A stretch of 64,000 nucleotides of DNA, from positions 62,001 through 126,000 of IMG/VR virus record IMGVR_UViG_3300042924_004713. One strand, given 5' to 3'. Each line of letters begins with the position of its first letter. Positions within the stretch are counted from its first letter, which is position 1. The position numbers and the translations under genes are program-made. Positions 28,268-37,288 of the stretch are shown piece by piece. The stretch comes from a virus. A model generated the notes under the pieces. That model was not told where the DNA came from. It saw only the letters and a program-made list of their open reading frames with translations, and did no database searches.

Positions 28268-28978
28268 ATGTTTGTTAAACATATTGGAAAACACAACGAC
28301 CGTAAGGTTGCTGTGGTATTCCGCACTATTCCAGGCATGGATCATATGTGCTTGGTTATCTACCCAGAGACGCTTCCAGCTCATTGGCATGATGCTATTA
28401 TGAAAGTGCTTGAAAGCGATGTTGGGCAACAGGCTGAGGAATTCGCAGATGCGCTGCATCGTAATCTACTGCCCGATGGTCGCAACATTCTTGAAACTCT
28501 ACATCGAGAAGGTATGTTGAAAAAAGTCAATACTGAGCAAATCATTATGACACCAAGTACCACTAGCACTGTTAGACTAGATGAACTAAACAAGATATTG
28601 ACTGAAATGAAAACAGGCGAAGAGGCTAGAAAAAAACTAGCTGCCACCGACGCTAATCGCGGCCTAGTAGATGCGCCAACCAAACGTGCTGCTGAAGCGG
28701 ACTACAAAGCCAGTCGTGCTGCCTCTCAGCCACCTATGCAAGCCACTGCTAGCTCTGCTTTGTCAGATCAAGATCTGGCCAATAACATGTTAGCTCAGGC
28801 CAAACGCATGGAGGTGGAAGCACAGTCAATGATCCAAGAAGCCAAGCGCATGAAAAAAGAAGCTGAAAATCTTTATCCAAATGCTTTCCCCAAGGAGATC
28901 GTGCAAGACACCGTTACCAAACCACGTCCAGTAGGACGCCCTAAAAAACAGGTAGCAGTGGCACATGAATCTCAGTGA
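28268..28978 (+). CDS. Conserved phage protein of unknown function
   Basis: A 236-residue protein with AAGGAGAATA before ATG. N-terminal domain MFVKHIGKHNDRKVAVVFR... with LPDGRNILETLHREGML in the middle, conserved in many myoviruses as I recall. Residues 150-210 form a long charged coiled-coil-like helix (MLAQAKRMEVEAQSMI), then a PVGRPKKQ AT-hook-like basic tail. It may be structural or DNA-associated. It overlaps the following gene by 14 bases. Confidence 0.7.
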   Translation: MFVKHIGKHNDRKVAVVFRTIPGMDHMCLVIYPETLPAHWHDAIMKVLESDVGQQAEEFADALHRNLLPDGRNILETLHREGMLKKVNTEQIIMTPSTTSTVRLDELNKILTEMKTGEEARKKLAATDANRGLVDAPTKRAAEADYKASRAASQPPMQATASSALSDQDLANNMLAQAKRMEVEAQSMIQEAKRMKKEAENLYPNAFPKEIVQDTVTKPRPVGRPKKQVAVAHESQ

Positions 28979-29273
28979 TGACTTTTTTGAAAGGTGGGAA
29001 CACATCATATCTGGTATTGACGAAAAAACAGCAATACCACTTGAATGTATCAAGAAGGTCATCATTAGACTTGATGGACGTCGCCGAAAAACCATAAACT
29101 TTCAGACCTTGAAAAAACAGGGTCTGGCTTTGGAAGAAATAGAAATACTGATCACAAGGCAACTGGCTGAACTGTCAGATGAAGTACATGATGTAGAATT
29201 TGTACTTGACATTCCAGCAGTTGCCGAAATGGTTCAACCTCATACCAACAAAATCCTTAACGGACTAAAATGA
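28965..29273 (+). CDS. Conserved small phage protein
   Basis: A 102-residue acidic protein. FERWEHIISGIDE, then IRLDGRRRKTINFQTLKKQGL and two helices; seen in T4-like phages to my recollection, without function. It ends in an ATGA overlap with thyX. Confidence 0.65.
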   Translation: MNLSDDFFERWEHIISGIDEKTAIPLECIKKVIIRLDGRRRKTINFQTLKKQGLALEEIEILITRQLAELSDEVHDVEFVLDIPAVAEMVQPHTNKILNGLK

Positions 29274-29923
29274 AAGTAAAATTGATCAGCTATAGCCAGC
29301 CGGTAGAAATACCGGGTGTGCTAGATGCTCAGGAACTCATTGCCTTTTGTGCTCGTGTTAGTAATCCTAGCAACCAGACCAACAGTGAGACCAGTGAAAA
29401 ATTGATTGGTTACTTGATCAAGCACCAACACTGGAGTCCATTGGAAATGGTTTCTGCTTGCCTTGAGATTACAACCACCCGAGACATAGCCCGACAAATT
29501 CTACGACATCGCAGTTTTAGCTTTCAAGAGTTCAGTCAACGTTATGCTGATCCCACAAAGGATCTAAACTTTGTGACCAGAGAAGCCCGATTACAGGATC
29601 CCAAGAATCGCCAAAACTCTATTGAAACTGACAACACTGACTTACAAGAACACTGGGCAGCACGCCAACGTTTCGTAATTGAAGCAGCACGTCAGGCCTA
29701 TACCTGGGCTATTGAAAATGGCATTGCTAAAGAACAAGCTAGAGCAGTGTTGCCCGAAGGCCTAACAGAAAGTAGATTGTACATGAATGGTACTCTAAGA
29801 TCTTGGGTACACTACATTGATCTACGCAGAGCGCATGGCACACAAAAAGAACATCAAGAAATCGCACTGGCCTGTGCAGAAGTCATTGCCAAGATATTTC
29901 CTTTGATTCAACAAACAACCTAA
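29270..29923 (+). CDS. thyX: Flavin-dependent thymidylate synthase ThyX
   Basis: A 217-residue protein. The ThyX signature RHRSFSFQEFSQRY (RHRx7S type) is at residues 79-92, with the earlier H-x-SPLE (HQHWSPLE) and the C-terminal FAD/dUMP-binding region around LYMNGTLRSW. It methylates dUMP to dTMP using FAD, NADPH and methylene-tetrahydrofolate, supplying thymidine for phage DNA. Start coupled to the previous gene by ATGA. Confidence 0.95.
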   Translation: MKVKLISYSQPVEIPGVLDAQELIAFCARVSNPSNQTNSETSEKLIGYLIKHQHWSPLEMVSACLEITTTRDIARQILRHRSFSFQEFSQRYADPTKDLNFVTREARLQDPKNRQNSIETDNTDLQEHWAARQRFVIEAARQAYTWAIENGIAKEQARAVLPEGLTESRLYMNGTLRSWVHYIDLRRAHGTQKEHQEIALACAEVIAKIFPLIQQTT

Positions 29924-29932
29924 GGTGTACAC

Positions 29933-30586
29933 ATGCCAAACCCCGACTTTGGTATGTGGAAAGACTATCAACAGCTGGCCAAGATCAAGTCTGGCGGCGC
30001 AAGAGTAGCGGATAGGCAGTTCTGGGCTGTTGGTTGTAGTATCACACATGGCGTGGGTGTGGCTACCGAACAAACCTGGAAACACTTGGTCAGTAACACA
30101 CTTGCCCTGCCCTATACAGATCTAAGTGCTTCTGGTAGCAGCGTATTATGGCAAAGCGATCAAATCTGTCAGAGTCAAATACAATCTGGCGATTTGGTTC
30201 TTTGGGCTATCACAGTTCCTCCGAGACTGCCTGTGATTCGCAATCAAGATCTATTTCATCTTACGCCCGGTGAATATCATCATGATCCACAGATAAATCA
30301 GGAGTTTCCAATTGACTTGCTCACCCATCCCACTCTAGTGTATCATAACATACAAGCAGTTCGCCGTGCAGAAAATATTTGTAAACTGGTTGGTGCAAGG
30401 TTGATTGTGCAAAGTGTGTTGTATGATTTTGATAATGCTCGCGATCTATATGGTGTGCGTGATTACTGTGCATCCTGTTCTAGCCCAGACCAATGGCAAG
30501 ATCTTGGAACCGATAGCATGCATCCAGGTCCCAAACAACATGAAATTTTTGCCAAGACTTTTTTAACTTTAATAGATCCAAATTGA
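29933..30586 (+). CDS. SGNH/GDSL-like hydrolase (1)
   Basis: A 217-residue protein. AVGCSITHGVGV near residue 34 matches block I of SGNH hydrolases with the nucleophilic serine; LGTDSMHPGPKQHEIFA near the C-terminus matches block V with the catalytic Asp and His. No signal peptide. Families of this kind remove or transfer acyl groups on sugars, or act on lipids. It opens the island of sugar-modifying genes. A second, divergent copy is at 49883. Confidence 0.7.
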   Translation: MPNPDFGMWKDYQQLAKIKSGGARVADRQFWAVGCSITHGVGVATEQTWKHLVSNTLALPYTDLSASGSSVLWQSDQICQSQIQSGDLVLWAITVPPRLPVIRNQDLFHLTPGEYHHDPQINQEFPIDLLTHPTLVYHNIQAVRRAENICKLVGARLIVQSVLYDFDNARDLYGVRDYCASCSSPDQWQDLGTDSMHPGPKQHEIFAKTFLTLIDPN

Positions 30587-30828
30587 AACTGACTTTCCAT
30601 ACATTTACACTAGGCGATGTATCAGACGTAGAAATCTATGCTGGTGCGGCCATACATGAATGGCAGAATACTGCCCATGGACAATGGGTCATGGAAAACG
30701 CACAAGATCTTGTATGGACCACTCTACACGATCCTCAATCATTTGGACACAAAGTTCGTATCCTTGGTAAACTAAACGATCCTCGTAAAGTAACTGAATA
30801 CTATCTAAAATGGCCCGAAAAATCATAG
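30583..30828 (+). CDS. Small conserved phage protein (TTG start)
   Basis: An 81-residue protein whose likely TTG start overlaps the preceding TGA. LTFHTFTLGDVSDVEIYAGAAIHEW and RILGKLNDPRKVTEYYLKW suggest a compact alpha/beta fold with relatives in T4-like phages as I recall. It overlaps the deacetylase gene by 19 bases. Confidence 0.6.
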   Translation: MKLTFHTFTLGDVSDVEIYAGAAIHEWQNTAHGQWVMENAQDLVWTTLHDPQSFGHKVRILGKLNDPRKVTEYYLKWPEKS

Positions 30829-31436
30829 TTGTATCAGCCCACCCGGATGACCTTGAAATAGGCTGCGCAGGTTCTCTGCGTCGCTGGCAGCAGGAAGGCG
30901 CAGAAATTGTCAGTATTATCACAGTGCGCCCCAGTGTTGAAGACAATCGTCGACGTACAAAAGAAATGGTATGGCGTGAACTCAATGCCAGTTACGACAT
31001 CAGTGGTTGGCAGTGTTTGGTTATGAACACTGACTTGCATGCCAATGGGCGTCCTAATCTTGTATGTGACAATGTCACAATGACTGCACTTGGAAATTTT
31101 ATATCAACATGTGATCTTGCTATCTTACCAAGTCCAGAAGACAGTCATCAAGATCATAGAAACACCTACCACTTGGCGTTGCCTTTGTTACGCAACCGAG
31201 CCAAGGAAATCTGGACCATGAGTCATTGGCCTTACAATGCTTGGCATGATTCTAGACCGCGTATCACTGTAGGAATAAGTCAACAATGGGACTTTAAGCA
31301 GACTCTGCTGGAGTGTTATAGCAGTTACCTAGATACAGACGATATTGAAAGTATTCGCAGAGACAACATGGCAGCTGGTGTCAAACATGGATTTAGATAC
31401 GCAGAAACATTTGACCTAGTGAGCCGGCATGAATAA
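30810..31436 (+). CDS. PIG-L/LmbE-family deacetylase
   Basis: A 208-residue protein. SAHPDDLEIG (residues 9-18) carries the AHPDD zinc-binding and catalytic residues, and SHQDHRNTY (about 111) gives the second metal histidine of the HxDH type. These enzymes remove acetyl from N-acetylglucosamine-type groups in glycolipids, mycothiol or antibiotics. Neighbouring aminotransferase and epimerase genes suggest the substrate is an N-acetylated sugar. It overlaps the aminotransferase by eight bases. Confidence 0.88.
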   Translation: MARKIIVVSAHPDDLEIGCAGSLRRWQQEGAEIVSIITVRPSVEDNRRRTKEMVWRELNASYDISGWQCLVMNTDLHANGRPNLVCDNVTMTALGNFISTCDLAILPSPEDSHQDHRNTYHLALPLLRNRAKEIWTMSHWPYNAWHDSRPRITVGISQQWDFKQTLLECYSSYLDTDDIESIRRDNMAAGVKHGFRYAETFDLVSRHE

Positions 31437-32472
31437 AATCACACTGTTTCAAAATCAACGTAATTGGCAACAAATACGCAATCAGGTATTTGATCTAGTG
31501 GATCAAGACAGTGCTACCGGCCAGGCACAGAATACAAAATTAGTGATCAAACTTGAACAGCGTCTAGCAGAACAGTATGATAGAAGATATTGTGTTACCA
31601 CTGCTAGTTGCACAGACGCATTGATAATTGCATTGACATGTCTGAACCTGCCTCCTCGCAGTGTGGTAGCGGTTTCTAACTATACATTTGTGGCCACTGC
31701 TCATGCAATCTCCCGAGCAGGATACACAGTCAAACCAGTGGATGTTATGTCAAACTATTGTATTGATGCCGACCAAATACCACAAGAAGCCAAGGCTGTG
31801 GTTGTTGCGGACATGTTTGGCAACATGAGCGATTGGAGCCGGCTGCAAAAACTCAACATTCCTATCATCAATGACGCGGCTCAGAGCATGGAAAGTTGGC
31901 ATGGTGCATACAGTGCCAGCTTTGGCGATATCAGTTGTGTGAGTTTTAGTCCTAGTAAACCCATATCCAGTTGGGGTAGCGGTGGTGCGCTATTCACTGA
32001 TGACATTGATGTGGCTATCAAAGCCAAATCACTTAGACTGCACGGTAGATACAACAAACAACACACTTCGCATCACGCAGGTATGAATTCGATGTTGAGT
32101 GGATTTGAAGCAGCCTGCATCTGGGCTGCATTAGACAGATCAGAGCAGTGGCGTGATAGGCGTCAACAGATTGCCGAGCAGTTGATTAGCAGTGCAAAAC
32201 TACCCACAGCCACTGACCCAGCTATCATGAAACATGGTTATCAAAAACTTGTGTTTCAAAGTTTTGATCGCGACGGCTATCTACAGCATCTAAGTGATCA
32301 TGGTATCGCTACTGCCATACACTATAACAATTTAGTAAACGACGAACCGTTGTATCATAGTAGTATGATGTTGCCACAGAGTTCACAGTTAAAAGAAATA
32401 TCTTTTACAGTTCCCAATCAACATTCATTAACTGATGAAGAAGTTGAGCAAATTGCAAAGGCATTAAAATGA
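31429..32472 (+). CDS. DegT/DnrJ/EryC1/StrS-type sugar aminotransferase
   Basis: A 347-residue PLP enzyme. Conserved steps: TASCTDALIIAL (cofactor phosphate), VSNYTFVATAHA, NDAAQSMES, and VSFSPSKPISSWGSGG with the PLP lysine; the C-terminal HYNN block completes the site. It transfers an amino group to a keto-sugar nucleotide to make an amino sugar. The active-site lysine block SPSKP differs a little from the usual TKN form. Coupled to the epimerase gene by ATGA. Confidence 0.9.
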   Translation: MNKITLFQNQRNWQQIRNQVFDLVDQDSATGQAQNTKLVIKLEQRLAEQYDRRYCVTTASCTDALIIALTCLNLPPRSVVAVSNYTFVATAHAISRAGYTVKPVDVMSNYCIDADQIPQEAKAVVVADMFGNMSDWSRLQKLNIPIINDAAQSMESWHGAYSASFGDISCVSFSPSKPISSWGSGGALFTDDIDVAIKAKSLRLHGRYNKQHTSHHAGMNSMLSGFEAACIWAALDRSEQWRDRRQQIAEQLISSAKLPTATDPAIMKHGYQKLVFQSFDRDGYLQHLSDHGIATAIHYNNLVNDEPLYHSSMMLPQSSQLKEISFTVPNQHSLTDEEVEQIAKALK

Positions 32473-33434
32473 AAATACTTGTACTTGGGGGTCATGGTTT
32501 CATAGGACACCATATCACAAAAATGTTAATTAATCAAGGACATGACGTACATGTTGTTGATTGTCATCATGACTATGGTGAATATCCCAAGTGGGAATTT
32601 GATTCTGTAATGAATCAACGAGTAGATTTCATAGGTGATCATGCTATATGGTTTGGTGATGTAACCAATGCAGATTTCATGAATCGTGTGTTCATGGAAG
32701 TGCAGCCCGAACGTGTGATAGACTTGGCTACCTATCCCAATGCCAAGATGGTCAAGAAGAATGTAGTTGATGCCACAGTGAACATGATTGCTGCTACTGC
32801 TCTTGCTCTTGAACTTTGTGTGCGTTACAAAGTCAACAGATTCGTTTTGGCCAGCAGTTCCATGGTGTACGGAGATTTCAACAAGTTTGATGGACAGCCC
32901 AACGAAGAGTCCTTCTGTGATCCTCTCACACTCTATGGCAGTTATAAACTTCAAACAGAACGCATGTGCAAAATATGGCACAAAGAATATGGCTTGAATT
33001 ACACTATTCTCAGGCCCAGCGCATTGTACGGACCACGAGACATGGTAGTGCGAGTGATATCAAAAATGACCGTGTCAGCAATGACTGATCGTGTAATTGA
33101 AGTTCACGGTGCAGACAACCGCCTGGATTTTAGTTATGTTACTGATGTGGCTGCTGCGTTTGTCACAGCAGCTCTACACGATGATGCTGTGAATCAGATC
33201 TATAATTGTACTCGCGGACGTGGACGTACTATAGGTGAAGCCGCAGAAATCATTCAAAGCAGAATTCTAAGTCGTATTGAATACAAACCAGCCGACGACT
33301 TTTATCCTAACCGGGACACTCTAGATAGTTCCAAACTTACCAAGCTAGGCTGGCAACCAAAGGTTGACATCGAGCAAGGTATTGAAAACTATCTTGATTG
33401 GTTTCTTGAGCAAAAATACATATCAAGATTCTAA
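32469..33434 (+). CDS. NAD-dependent epimerase/dehydratase
   Basis: A 321-residue short-chain dehydrogenase of the nucleotide-sugar type. GGHGFIGHH at residues 8-16 binds NAD, ASSSMVYG and YGSYKLQTE supply the catalytic Ser and Tyr-x3-Lys. It probably epimerises or dehydrates a nucleotide sugar upstream or downstream of the aminotransferase. It converges with the minus-strand glycosyltransferase-like gene, overlapping by 12 bases. Confidence 0.92.
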   Translation: MKILVLGGHGFIGHHITKMLINQGHDVHVVDCHHDYGEYPKWEFDSVMNQRVDFIGDHAIWFGDVTNADFMNRVFMEVQPERVIDLATYPNAKMVKKNVVDATVNMIAATALALELCVRYKVNRFVLASSSMVYGDFNKFDGQPNEESFCDPLTLYGSYKLQTERMCKIWHKEYGLNYTILRPSALYGPRDMVVRVISKMTVSAMTDRVIEVHGADNRLDFSYVTDVAAAFVTAALHDDAVNQIYNCTRGRGRTIGEAAEIIQSRILSRIEYKPADDFYPNRDTLDSSKLTKLGWQPKVDIEQGIENYLDWFLEQKYISRF

Positions 33435-35030
33435 CCAGAGCTCGCGGCCATATTTGGCACGATAGTAATCTTGACACCATTGCCAATCAAAGCTGAGCTT
33501 GAGCATTTCTAGATCGCCATTCACGCTTTGATAATAGTCAACACCGTCTTGGGCACCTTGTAAACAGTATTCTGCGTTTTGTCCTTGAGCCTTGGTGCAC
33601 CATACTTCTAGTCTGTGTTCAATTTCAATGTCTGCTCCAAGATCCACTTCACGTCTGAGTTTCATGGTTTCTCTAAAAGCACTACGCCAAGTGATCCACG
33701 GATCAGTGTTAAAGCGAGATATACTGGCAACAATTGGCACCACTGTGTGAGCAGCACTAAGTGTAAAATCTAGTCCAGGCACAGTGTCCAACACCAACTG
33801 ACGATTGTACAAATTAATGTTCATGGCACCGTATTCAAGGCCATTGAGAGGATTACGACTATGAAAGATGTAGTGCTTGGGCTGTTGCATTCTATCAGGT
33901 TGAAAGTCAAAGGCAAATTCAGGCAACACTTCTGTCTTGGCAAACACTGCAAAGAACCAAGGAGTTGTGCTTGACCTAGCTGCTGCTTTGTATGCAGCTT
34001 CCCTTCCAGTTACACCTTCACTGCGTCGGGCACGTGGACAGAGTTTCACAAGAGTCTGCCAATTTTCTTCGGCCATGGGCTCACCATTGCTGATAAACAC
34101 CACGTCCTGTGGTTGATCAATCACACGATCCTGATAGGTTTTATTGATATATGGATAGTCATACAACTGCGTTTTGATGTAAGGAATAGAACGTTGAGGT
34201 ACCAGCACGCTGGATGCGCCTTTACTGAGAGGTGTGATGGTTTGACTCTGTTCTCTCCAAAGACTCACAGTGGGTATGTCCACCTGATCAATATTCACAC
34301 AGGTAAACAATTCAATAGGTGCAGAAAATTCATGCTGTTTTACGGACTGCACATGACTGTCTTGTTGATGCCAATTCACAGGCACATGATGTCTTGGCAC
34401 TGATATATCAGACACAAAGTTTACTGGAGCCCAGTCTAATAGTTCTGCTGTGGCTAGATTTTTTTTGGCCATGGCAACATCTAGATAAAAAGTGTCACCA
34501 AACTTTTGTTCATCGCTAGCAAACACATGTATCATGTTATCTTGCCATGGCTCAGGATGCCAACTAAAGTCAAAGTTCTTGTAATCACAAACACTGCTAA
34601 CTATCCAGAGTTTTGATTGAGTTGCTGTGTTACAGATTCGTCTGAGTGTGTCTAGGTAGCTGTTAGCGAATCTTACTTGTTTTGAATATTCAACAGAAAC
34701 AGAGTTATTGTTGCCGTGATTTATCATGATCACGTCACTCATGGGCTTGCGTGGTACAACTTGGGAATGATAATTAGTGTCGTTGAAACCTTGTTTGGGC
34801 ACCAAGCAGGTACCACCATCAACCTGCCATTGGCTGGGCCACACATGACGTTGATCTTTTTCCCATGGTACTGGTTCCCAAAGAAAATCAAAACCAGTGT
34901 AGTCCGATAAGTAGTTCACTACCCAGAAAAATCTTGTGTTACACATTTCCTGTGCATGTTGTAAATCTCGAGCAGCTCGCTCGTGAGCAAACAAATTAGG
35001 TTTTTTGTCAAAATAAAATACATCAAACAT
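33423..35030 (-). CDS. Glycosyltransferase-like protein with three internal repeats
   Basis: A 535-residue protein from ATG 35030. Three segments share the pattern FFWVV...FDF-x-WxPxPW...HVfxS: about 30-75, 155-205 and 355-410. Between the second and third lies SNGEPMAEENWQ... CPRARRSEGVTGREAAYKAAA, which matches the glycosyltransferase-like protein at 50449 (EPNAEENW... PWARRVDGIKGSDAAHKAAA). Related proteins in marine phages are called putative glycosyltransferases. Alone on the minus strand between plus-strand genes; its start codon overlaps a divergent start. Confidence 0.65.
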   Translation of the reverse strand: MFDVFYFDKKPNLFAHERAARDLQHAQEMCNTRFFWVVNYLSDYTGFDFLWEPVPWEKDQRHVWPSQWQVDGGTCLVPKQGFNDTNYHSQVVPRKPMSDVIMINHGNNNSVSVEYSKQVRFANSYLDTLRRICNTATQSKLWIVSSVCDYKNFDFSWHPEPWQDNMIHVFASDEQKFGDTFYLDVAMAKKNLATAELLDWAPVNFVSDISVPRHHVPVNWHQQDSHVQSVKQHEFSAPIELFTCVNIDQVDIPTVSLWREQSQTITPLSKGASSVLVPQRSIPYIKTQLYDYPYINKTYQDRVIDQPQDVVFISNGEPMAEENWQTLVKLCPRARRSEGVTGREAAYKAAARSSTTPWFFAVFAKTEVLPEFAFDFQPDRMQQPKHYIFHSRNPLNGLEYGAMNINLYNRQLVLDTVPGLDFTLSAAHTVVPIVASISRFNTDPWITWRSAFRETMKLRREVDLGADIEIEHRLEVWCTKAQGQNAEYCLQGAQDGVDYYQSVNGDLEMLKLSFDWQWCQDYYRAKYGRELWLES

Positions 35031-36126
35031 GATTAGAATTGAAGAGATATATGCCAATACGTTTTGGTCCTATCTCCGTCGGAACGTTCCACGAACAAGG
35101 CTTTGGTTTCTAGATCCACCGGGGCATGTAGGAGTTGAATATTTAAGGAGTTATGCATCATCCGGTGGAGAATTAAATTATCTGCTGGCTTTTGATCAAG
35201 AACCTCTTGAAATGTCAAGAATTATGCCTATAGCCAATCATATCTGTGATTTTGAAAACAACACGCTCACGGGACCAGGAGTAGGCGGGATCATCACCAG
35301 CGAGTACAACAGTAACACAGTTCGTAGACTTTGTCAACTACTTGGTTGGCAAAGTTTCTACTATTTTTTCAACGGCTGGGCAGCACTGGATTGGTTCAGA
35401 GGTTACAATAGAACTTTTGTGGTTGAACCTTTTGATAGCAGAAATATTACCAAAACATTCTTGTCGCCTAATCGTATCGTTGCAGGTGAAAGATCTCATA
35501 GGCTAGTGCTGATGTATCATATTCTAAAACACAAACTCGCTCATAACCACATCAGTTTTCCGTTGATATGCCCTGCTGAAAACGTTTCAGTGTATACTGC
35601 GTCAGAAAAACTTTTATCAGTATATCCAGACATTCATGCTGTGTTTGAATCCGCTGGCTTGCCTCTGGCTTTTGATGAGCCCGCAGTTCCAAGTTATGCA
35701 AGTGCCAGATTAGACCTACACGAGCAGGCCAGTGAAAGTCTAGTTTATGTTATAAACGAAACAGTAGGCACTGGACAAAGGCAACACCTCACAGAAAAAA
35801 CCTTCAAACCAATTTGTATGCAAATGCCATTTGTAATGGCTAGTACTGCACACAGTTTGAGTTATCTTCGTCAGTATGGATTTGAAACATTCAGCAGTGT
35901 GTGGAACGAAAGTTACGATCAAGAAACTAACGATCTAAAACGCATGCAACTTGTGGCTGATTTATTAGCATGGTTAGAACACAGTGATCATACCAAGGTG
36001 TTTGCACAGTGCCGTGATATAGTCCTACACAATTACAATCATTTTTACAACGGTGGCTTTGAAGCTATCTTGTGGCAAGAACTTGAGATGATGCTTGATG
36101 ATATACGCTCTAAACTTTTTGTTTGA
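35029..36126 (+). CDS. Glycosyltransferase-like protein (TEKTFKP family, 1)
   Basis: A 365-residue protein. The C-terminal third contains HLTEKTFKPICMQMPFVMAS, then a LRQYGFETF segment and YDQETNDLKRM, the most conserved part of a phage family annotated as glycosyltransferases; the TEK-x-x-KP motif probably binds a nucleotide sugar. Three more copies are in this window (36095, 46176, 47397). It starts divergently and overlapping (CATG) with the minus-strand gene and overlaps the next gene by 32 bases. No ribosome binding site is obvious. Confidence 0.65.
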   Translation: MIRIEEIYANTFWSYLRRNVPRTRLWFLDPPGHVGVEYLRSYASSGGELNYLLAFDQEPLEMSRIMPIANHICDFENNTLTGPGVGGIITSEYNSNTVRRLCQLLGWQSFYYFFNGWAALDWFRGYNRTFVVEPFDSRNITKTFLSPNRIVAGERSHRLVLMYHILKHKLAHNHISFPLICPAENVSVYTASEKLLSVYPDIHAVFESAGLPLAFDEPAVPSYASARLDLHEQASESLVYVINETVGTGQRQHLTEKTFKPICMQMPFVMASTAHSLSYLRQYGFETFSSVWNESYDQETNDLKRMQLVADLLAWLEHSDHTKVFAQCRDIVLHNYNHFYNGGFEAILWQELEMMLDDIRSKLFV

Positions 36127-37288
36127 TCGTTGGCAAGACAAAAAACCCTATCCTAACCTGATGCCCATGGGCGACCTAAGCAATGGCTACGGAGAGTTGG
36201 GTCAACAGTTTCCCTTTGTGGTCCCGCTACGATTGTTTTATTACAGTGCTGATCATGGTTTTCCTCTGTATACATTTGATCTTGAGTCTGAGTTACCACA
36301 GCCTTGTTTCTATCCCATAGCTCTGGGCTTTTTTAACTTTGACATTGACTACTTTGATCTAGTTCCAACTAGAGTAATGAATCTGGTTAAAAACCGTAGT
36401 GTTAGAATACTTTTTTATTACCACGAAGGAGACAATCCTCAGCAGGAGCAAATTAGACTTGATGAATTATGCAGCACACATAACCTTGATCCGGACTGCT
36501 ATCGATTTGTGAGTGGCAACACTGCGGCAAAGTCAATTGATCGCTTTGTTTACTTTCCTGATCATGAGTTGTTTTATTGGAGAGCCAACAAAAAACAACC
36601 AGCACTAACATGGAATGATGCACCTAGATTAAAAAACTCCACTGCGTTGAGTAGAATACACAAATGGTGGCGAGCTACTGTAATGGCAGATCTGCATCGC
36701 AGAGGTTATCTTGATCAAAGTTTTTGGAGCTACAATCTGCTGGATGTAAGTGATCAGCCTACTGACAATCCTATTGAGGTTGCCTGGTTCCCCGGACTAG
36801 AAAGCTATATTGAAAATTTTTTAGCCAACGCTCCATATCGCTGCGATGATCTCACGGCAGAACAACACAACCGCCATCACACTTTGGTACCAGGACATTT
36901 TCAAGAAAGTTACTTTAACATTGTGTTAGAAACCATGTTTGATGCAGATCAAAGTGGAGGAACTTTTTTAACAGAAAAAACTTTCAAACCTATCAAACAT
37001 GCACAGCCATTTGTGCTTTTTGCTCCTAAAAACAGTTTGGTCACACTGCGTGAACTTGGATATCGTACCTACGATCATGCTATCATGAACTACTATGACT
37101 CTGTGGAAGACAATACACAGAGATATCTACATGCACAGGCTGCTGTGCATGTTTTGATGTCACAGGACCTTTTTAGATGGTCTCAACAGTGCAAACAGGA
37201 TGCTGTGTTTAACCAACAGCACTTTTTGTCATCAAAATTTGACAGATTAAATAACCTTGCTAAATTACTGTATGACTCCATTAGTTAA
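36095..37288 (+). CDS. Glycosyltransferase-like protein (TEKTFKP family, 2)
   Basis: A 397-residue protein with the same C-terminal block, TFLTEKTFKPIKHAQPFVLFA, LRELGYRTYDH, SVEDNTQRYL. The N-terminal part (MPMGDLSNGYGELGQ; NRSVRILFYYHEGDNP) differs from paralogue 1, which suggests a different acceptor. It overlaps both neighbours, so the three genes 35029-38300 form one translational unit. Function inferred from family resemblance only. Confidence 0.65.
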   Translation: MMIYALNFLFDRWQDKKPYPNLMPMGDLSNGYGELGQQFPFVVPLRLFYYSADHGFPLYTFDLESELPQPCFYPIALGFFNFDIDYFDLVPTRVMNLVKNRSVRILFYYHEGDNPQQEQIRLDELCSTHNLDPDCYRFVSGNTAAKSIDRFVYFPDHELFYWRANKKQPALTWNDAPRLKNSTALSRIHKWWRATVMADLHRRGYLDQSFWSYNLLDVSDQPTDNPIEVAWFPGLESYIENFLANAPYRCDDLTAEQHNRHHTLVPGHFQESYFNIVLETMFDADQSGGTFLTEKTFKPIKHAQPFVLFAPKNSLVTLRELGYRTYDHAIMNYYDSVEDNTQRYLHAQAAVHVLMSQDLFRWSQQCKQDAVFNQQHFLSSKFDRLNNLAKLLYDSIS

